From Polyangium sp. (in: bacteria) (GTDB lineage: Bacteria; Myxococcota_A; Polyangia; Palsa-1104): a stretch of DNA of 7,479 bases. The notes beneath the pieces were generated by a model. It was not told the origin of the DNA. It saw nothing but the letters and a program-made list of their open reading frames with translations, and searched no databases. The stretch is taken from positions 1-7,479 of the forward strand of contig JANWLJ010000310.1 in NCBI GenBank assembly GCA_025450955.1, read 5' to 3'. This document shows positions 6,481-7,479 of the stretch, piece after piece. Position 1 is the stretch's first letter; each line of letters starts with the position of its first letter. Made by a program: the position numbers and the translations under genes.

Positions 6481-7479
6481 CTACGGGCAGCCGTTCGTGA
6501 TCGCGAGCGTGTACGGCGAGGTCGCGCCGTTTTTGCCGTCGACGACGAAGTAGTAGCTCTTGGTCGGATCGGCGGTGAAGGTGACCGACTCGTCGGCGGT
6601 GCCGGTGTTCGACGACGCGGCCACGCAGGTCGCGCTGGGATCGCAGATTCCGCTCGCGCCCTGCTCGATGACCAGGAGATCGAGATCGGCCTTGAGCCCG
6701 ATCATCTTCACCGTGTACGGCCCCGCGCCCGTCGGTGTGAACGCGTGCGCGAACTCCGGCCCGGTGAGCCCGGTCAACGCCGGGCTGCACTGCCAGGTCG
6801 AGACGTCGCTGGTCGCGCCGCTCGCGTCGTTGCGGTTCGAGGTGCTCTGCGACGTGCACGACAGGCTGGCGAGGCCGTCCTGGCAGGTGGCCGCGCCGCA
6901 CGAGGTCGACGCGAGCTTGATGTGGTAATTGCCGACCGCGCCGCTCTTTCCGTCGACGGCGATGTAGTACGTGCTCGAAGGATCGGCGGGGAAGGTGACC
7001 GACTCGGAGGTGGTGCCGCTATTGGTCGACGACTGCACGCAGGCGGACGCGGCATCGCAGCTGTACGACGAGGCGTCTTTGGTGACGATCAGGTCGAGGT
7101 CGGCGGTGAGCCCGTCGAGGGTGACCGTGTACGATCCCGCCGTGGTGGGCGTAAACGGATAGACCACCTCGGGCCCGGTGGTGTTCGCGTCGCAGGCCCA
7201 GTTGTCGACCGCGTTCTTCGAGCGGGTCGCGTCGTTGTTCGACCGGGTATCCTCGAGATAGCTGCACGAGAGCGTGTTCGCGCCGTTATAGCAGTCGGGC
7301 GCCGGGCAGGAGGCCGAGCGCATTTTGAGCGAGTAGGGCGAGACCGCGCCGTTCTTTCCGTCGACCGCGATGTAATAGTACTTGGTCGAGTCGGCCATGA
7401 ACGACACCGTCTCATTGGCGGTTCCGGCGGTGATCCCCTGGGCGACGCAGGCGGCGGTCGGATCGCAGCTCGTCGAGCC
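6481..7479 (-). CDS. Secreted Cys-rich repeat protein with PPC-like domains, N-terminus outside window
   Basis: 332 C-terminal residues are visible; the frame is open to the window edge, so the start is beyond 7479. The protein consists of tandem units of about 136-138 residues. Each unit has W-x-C, then G-P-E-x-x-x-x-F-T-P-T-x-A-G, then G-L-x-A-D-L-D-L, then C-D-x-x-x-x-C, S-V-T-F-x-A-D, Y-Y-x-x-V-D-G-K-x-G-A and a linker with three or four Cys. The Y-Y-I-A-V-D-G-K strand resembles bacterial pre-peptidase C-terminal (PPC, PF04151) beta-sandwich domains, commonly found in exported proteins of myxobacteria. If a domain is taken to run from W-x-C to S-P-Y-x-L, two complete domains (7200-6913 and 6795-6484) and the end of a third are present, and the protein ends cleanly (N-G-C-P). 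Regularly spaced Cys imply disulfides outside the cytoplasm. No catalytic domain is visible; one may lie upstream. The next gene begins 52 bp downstream. Confidence 0.88.
   Translation of the reverse strand, partial: GSTSCDPTAACVAQGITAGTANETVSFMADSTKYYYIAVDGKNGAVSPYSLKMRSASCPAPDCYNGANTLSCSYLEDTRSNNDATRSKNAVDNWACDANTTGPEVVYPFTPTTAGSYTVTLDGLTADLDLIVTKDASSYSCDAASACVQSSTNSGTTSESVTFPADPSSTYYIAVDGKSGAVGNYHIKLASTSCGAATCQDGLASLSCTSQSTSNRNDASGATSDVSTWQCSPALTGLTGPEFAHAFTPTGAGPYTVKMIGLKADLDLLVIEQGASGICDPSATCVAASSNTGTADESVTFTADPTKSYYFVVDGKNGATSPYTLAITNGCP
6484..6648 (-). repeat. Protein-coding tandem repeat, copy 3 (first 55 codons only)
   Basis: Runs from I-C-D-P-S-A-T-C to N-G-C-P. It contains Y-Y-F-V-V-D-G-K-N-G-A-T-S-P-Y and stops where the Cys-rich linker would begin, so it completes the last structural domain rather than being a broken copy. 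Confidence 0.75.
6649..7062 (-). repeat. Protein-coding tandem repeat, copy 2 (138 codons)
   Basis: Runs from S-C-D-A-A-S-A-C to G-A-S-G. It keeps Y-Y-I-A-V-D-G-K-S-G-A-V, W-Q-C-S and G-L-K-A-D-L-D-L. The two-codon difference from copy 1 lies around the linker and W-x-C region. Confidence 0.8.
7063..7470 (-). repeat. Protein-coding tandem repeat, copy 1 (136 codons)
   Basis: Runs from S-C-D-P-T-A-A-C to the residue before the next S-C-D. It contains Y-Y-Y-I-A-V-D-G-K-N-G-A-V-S-P-Y, a linker with Cys at four places, W-A-C-D and G-L-T-A-D-L-D-L. It aligns with copy 2 with only a two-residue length difference. Confidence 0.8.

Noticed and set aside
4953..6500. 515-codon open frame on the plus strand opposite the active M16 gene
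   Set aside because: Same kind of antisense shadow in GC-rich DNA; the real gene is the HxxEH-containing minus-strand frame.
6484..7470. CRISPR or satellite-type DNA repeat array
   Set aside because: The period of about 410 bp, codon-level divergence and intact reading frame show that these are protein domain repeats.

Overview
This 7.5-kb window is GC-rich and gene-dense. It reads as chromosomal DNA of a Gram-negative bacterium that exports many proteins. The Cys-rich, PPC-like repeat protein at the right end, the paired M16 peptidases with signal peptides and the overall composition suggest a myxobacterium-like organism (Myxococcota, formerly Deltaproteobacteria). That placement is inference from style, not from a marker gene.

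Left half, plus strand (1-2582): the C-terminal 275 residues of an alpha/beta-hydrolase esterase of the Fes/esterase-D type, cut by the window edge, are followed after 11 bp by a complete exported DUF885 protein. The latter carries a HEAFPGH metallopeptidase-like motif. The two are probably co-transcribed.

Centre (2542-2780): two convergent transcription units meet in a 239-bp segment bounded by perfect 16-bp inverted repeats. A second and third block of matching sequence lie at exactly the same distance from each end, so the two arms stay in register for 68 bp. The segment encodes no protein of its own and looks like a MITE or an inverted pair of REP-like repeats. It supplies the last dozen codons and the stop of the DUF885 gene, and two of the three bases of the stop of the opposing gene. 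This is the least ordinary part of the window.

Right half, minus strand (7479 down to 2779), in order of transcription: the C-terminal part of a secreted protein built of roughly 137-residue repeats; a catalytically intact M16 zinc peptidase with HxxEH; and, overlapping it by 4 bp, a second M16 protein that has lost the zinc motif and carries an extra C-terminal domain resembling lipoprotein-carrier (LolA/LolB-like) folds. The two M16 proteins very probably form an active/inactive heterodimer in the periplasm. The repeat protein is 52 bp upstream and may or may not belong to the same transcript.

The genes are typical housekeeping/secretome genes and no defence system, phage or RNA gene was found. 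Gaps between genes are short; the only long one (2583-2778) is the repeat-bounded element.
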